Positions 14,468 to 14,525 of a stretch of DNA of 14,525 bases are shown here, in pieces. The position numbers were made by a program, and so were the translations under genes. This stretch comes from Firmicutes bacterium UBA994 (GTDB taxonomy: Bacteria; Bacillota; UBA994), in NCBI GenBank assembly GCA_002292025.1, contig DBBC01000034.1, positions 1-14,525 of the forward strand, given 5' to 3'. The notes beneath the pieces were generated by a model. It did not search any database. It saw only the letters and a program-made list of their open reading frames with translations, and was not told the origin of the DNA. The first letter of the stretch is position 1. Each line of letters starts with the position of its first letter.

Positions 14468-14507
14468 GGGGCAGAGCACGGCTCTGCCCCTTAAATTCAT
14501 CCTTTTT
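14468..14507 (+). terminator. Intrinsic terminator after the solute-binding protein gene
   Basis: GGGGCAGAGC, loop ACG and GCTCTGCCCC form a perfect 10-base stem (14468-14490), followed by a T-rich stretch ending TTTTT at about 14507. The T tract is interrupted, but the stem is strong and correctly placed, 30 bases after the stop. Confidence 0.75.
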
Positions 14508-14525
14508 CCGACGTTCGTTCGCACA

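Overview
The window looks like a chromosomal segment of a Gram-positive bacterium of the Bacillota (Firmicutes), most likely a clostridial-type anaerobe with balanced to moderately high GC. This is inferred from the pcrA-ligA gene pair, a copper-amine-oxidase-like 'stalk' domain on a secreted protein, a YedF-type selenium/sulfur protein, GGAGG-type ribosome binding sites and frequent GTG/TTG starts. No rRNA, tRNA, CRISPR array, insertion sequence or phage gene was seen. No gene is disrupted; the first gene is only cut by the window edge. The longest gene-free stretch is 226 bases.

Region 1 (1-5282, + strand) is a peptide-type ABC importer operon: dppB (3' part only), dppC, two unrecognised membrane genes, dppD and dppF, closed by a hairpin terminator. 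The two extra genes between the permeases and the ATPases are the most unusual part of the window. One encodes an exported protein with seven evenly spaced beta-propeller-like repeats and a multi-spanning C-terminal membrane domain. The other encodes a 76-residue protein with two membrane spans. Both overlap their neighbours and are probably translationally coupled to the transporter.

Region 2 (5309-9497, - strand) holds pcrA followed 7 bases later by ligA, a DNA repair and replication operon that converges on the transporter operon.

Region 3 (9702-12316, + strand) diverges from pcrA. It carries an NfeD-family membrane protein and an SPFH/stomatin-like protein overlapping by 4 bases (the YbbK/QmcA arrangement), then a YedF-like two-domain protein, then after about 100 bases a membrane-anchored protein with a covalent-FMN motif. 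It ends in a strong intrinsic terminator.

Region 4 (12317-14525, + strand) is a single transcription unit. A leader with several inverted repeats, including one that can pair with the ribosome binding site, precedes a secreted family-5 solute-binding protein. That protein has no cysteine, so it is not a lipoprotein, and it carries two stalk repeats at its N terminus. A GC-rich hairpin follows. It may deliver substrate to the Dpp-type permease of region 1, but the window does not prove this.
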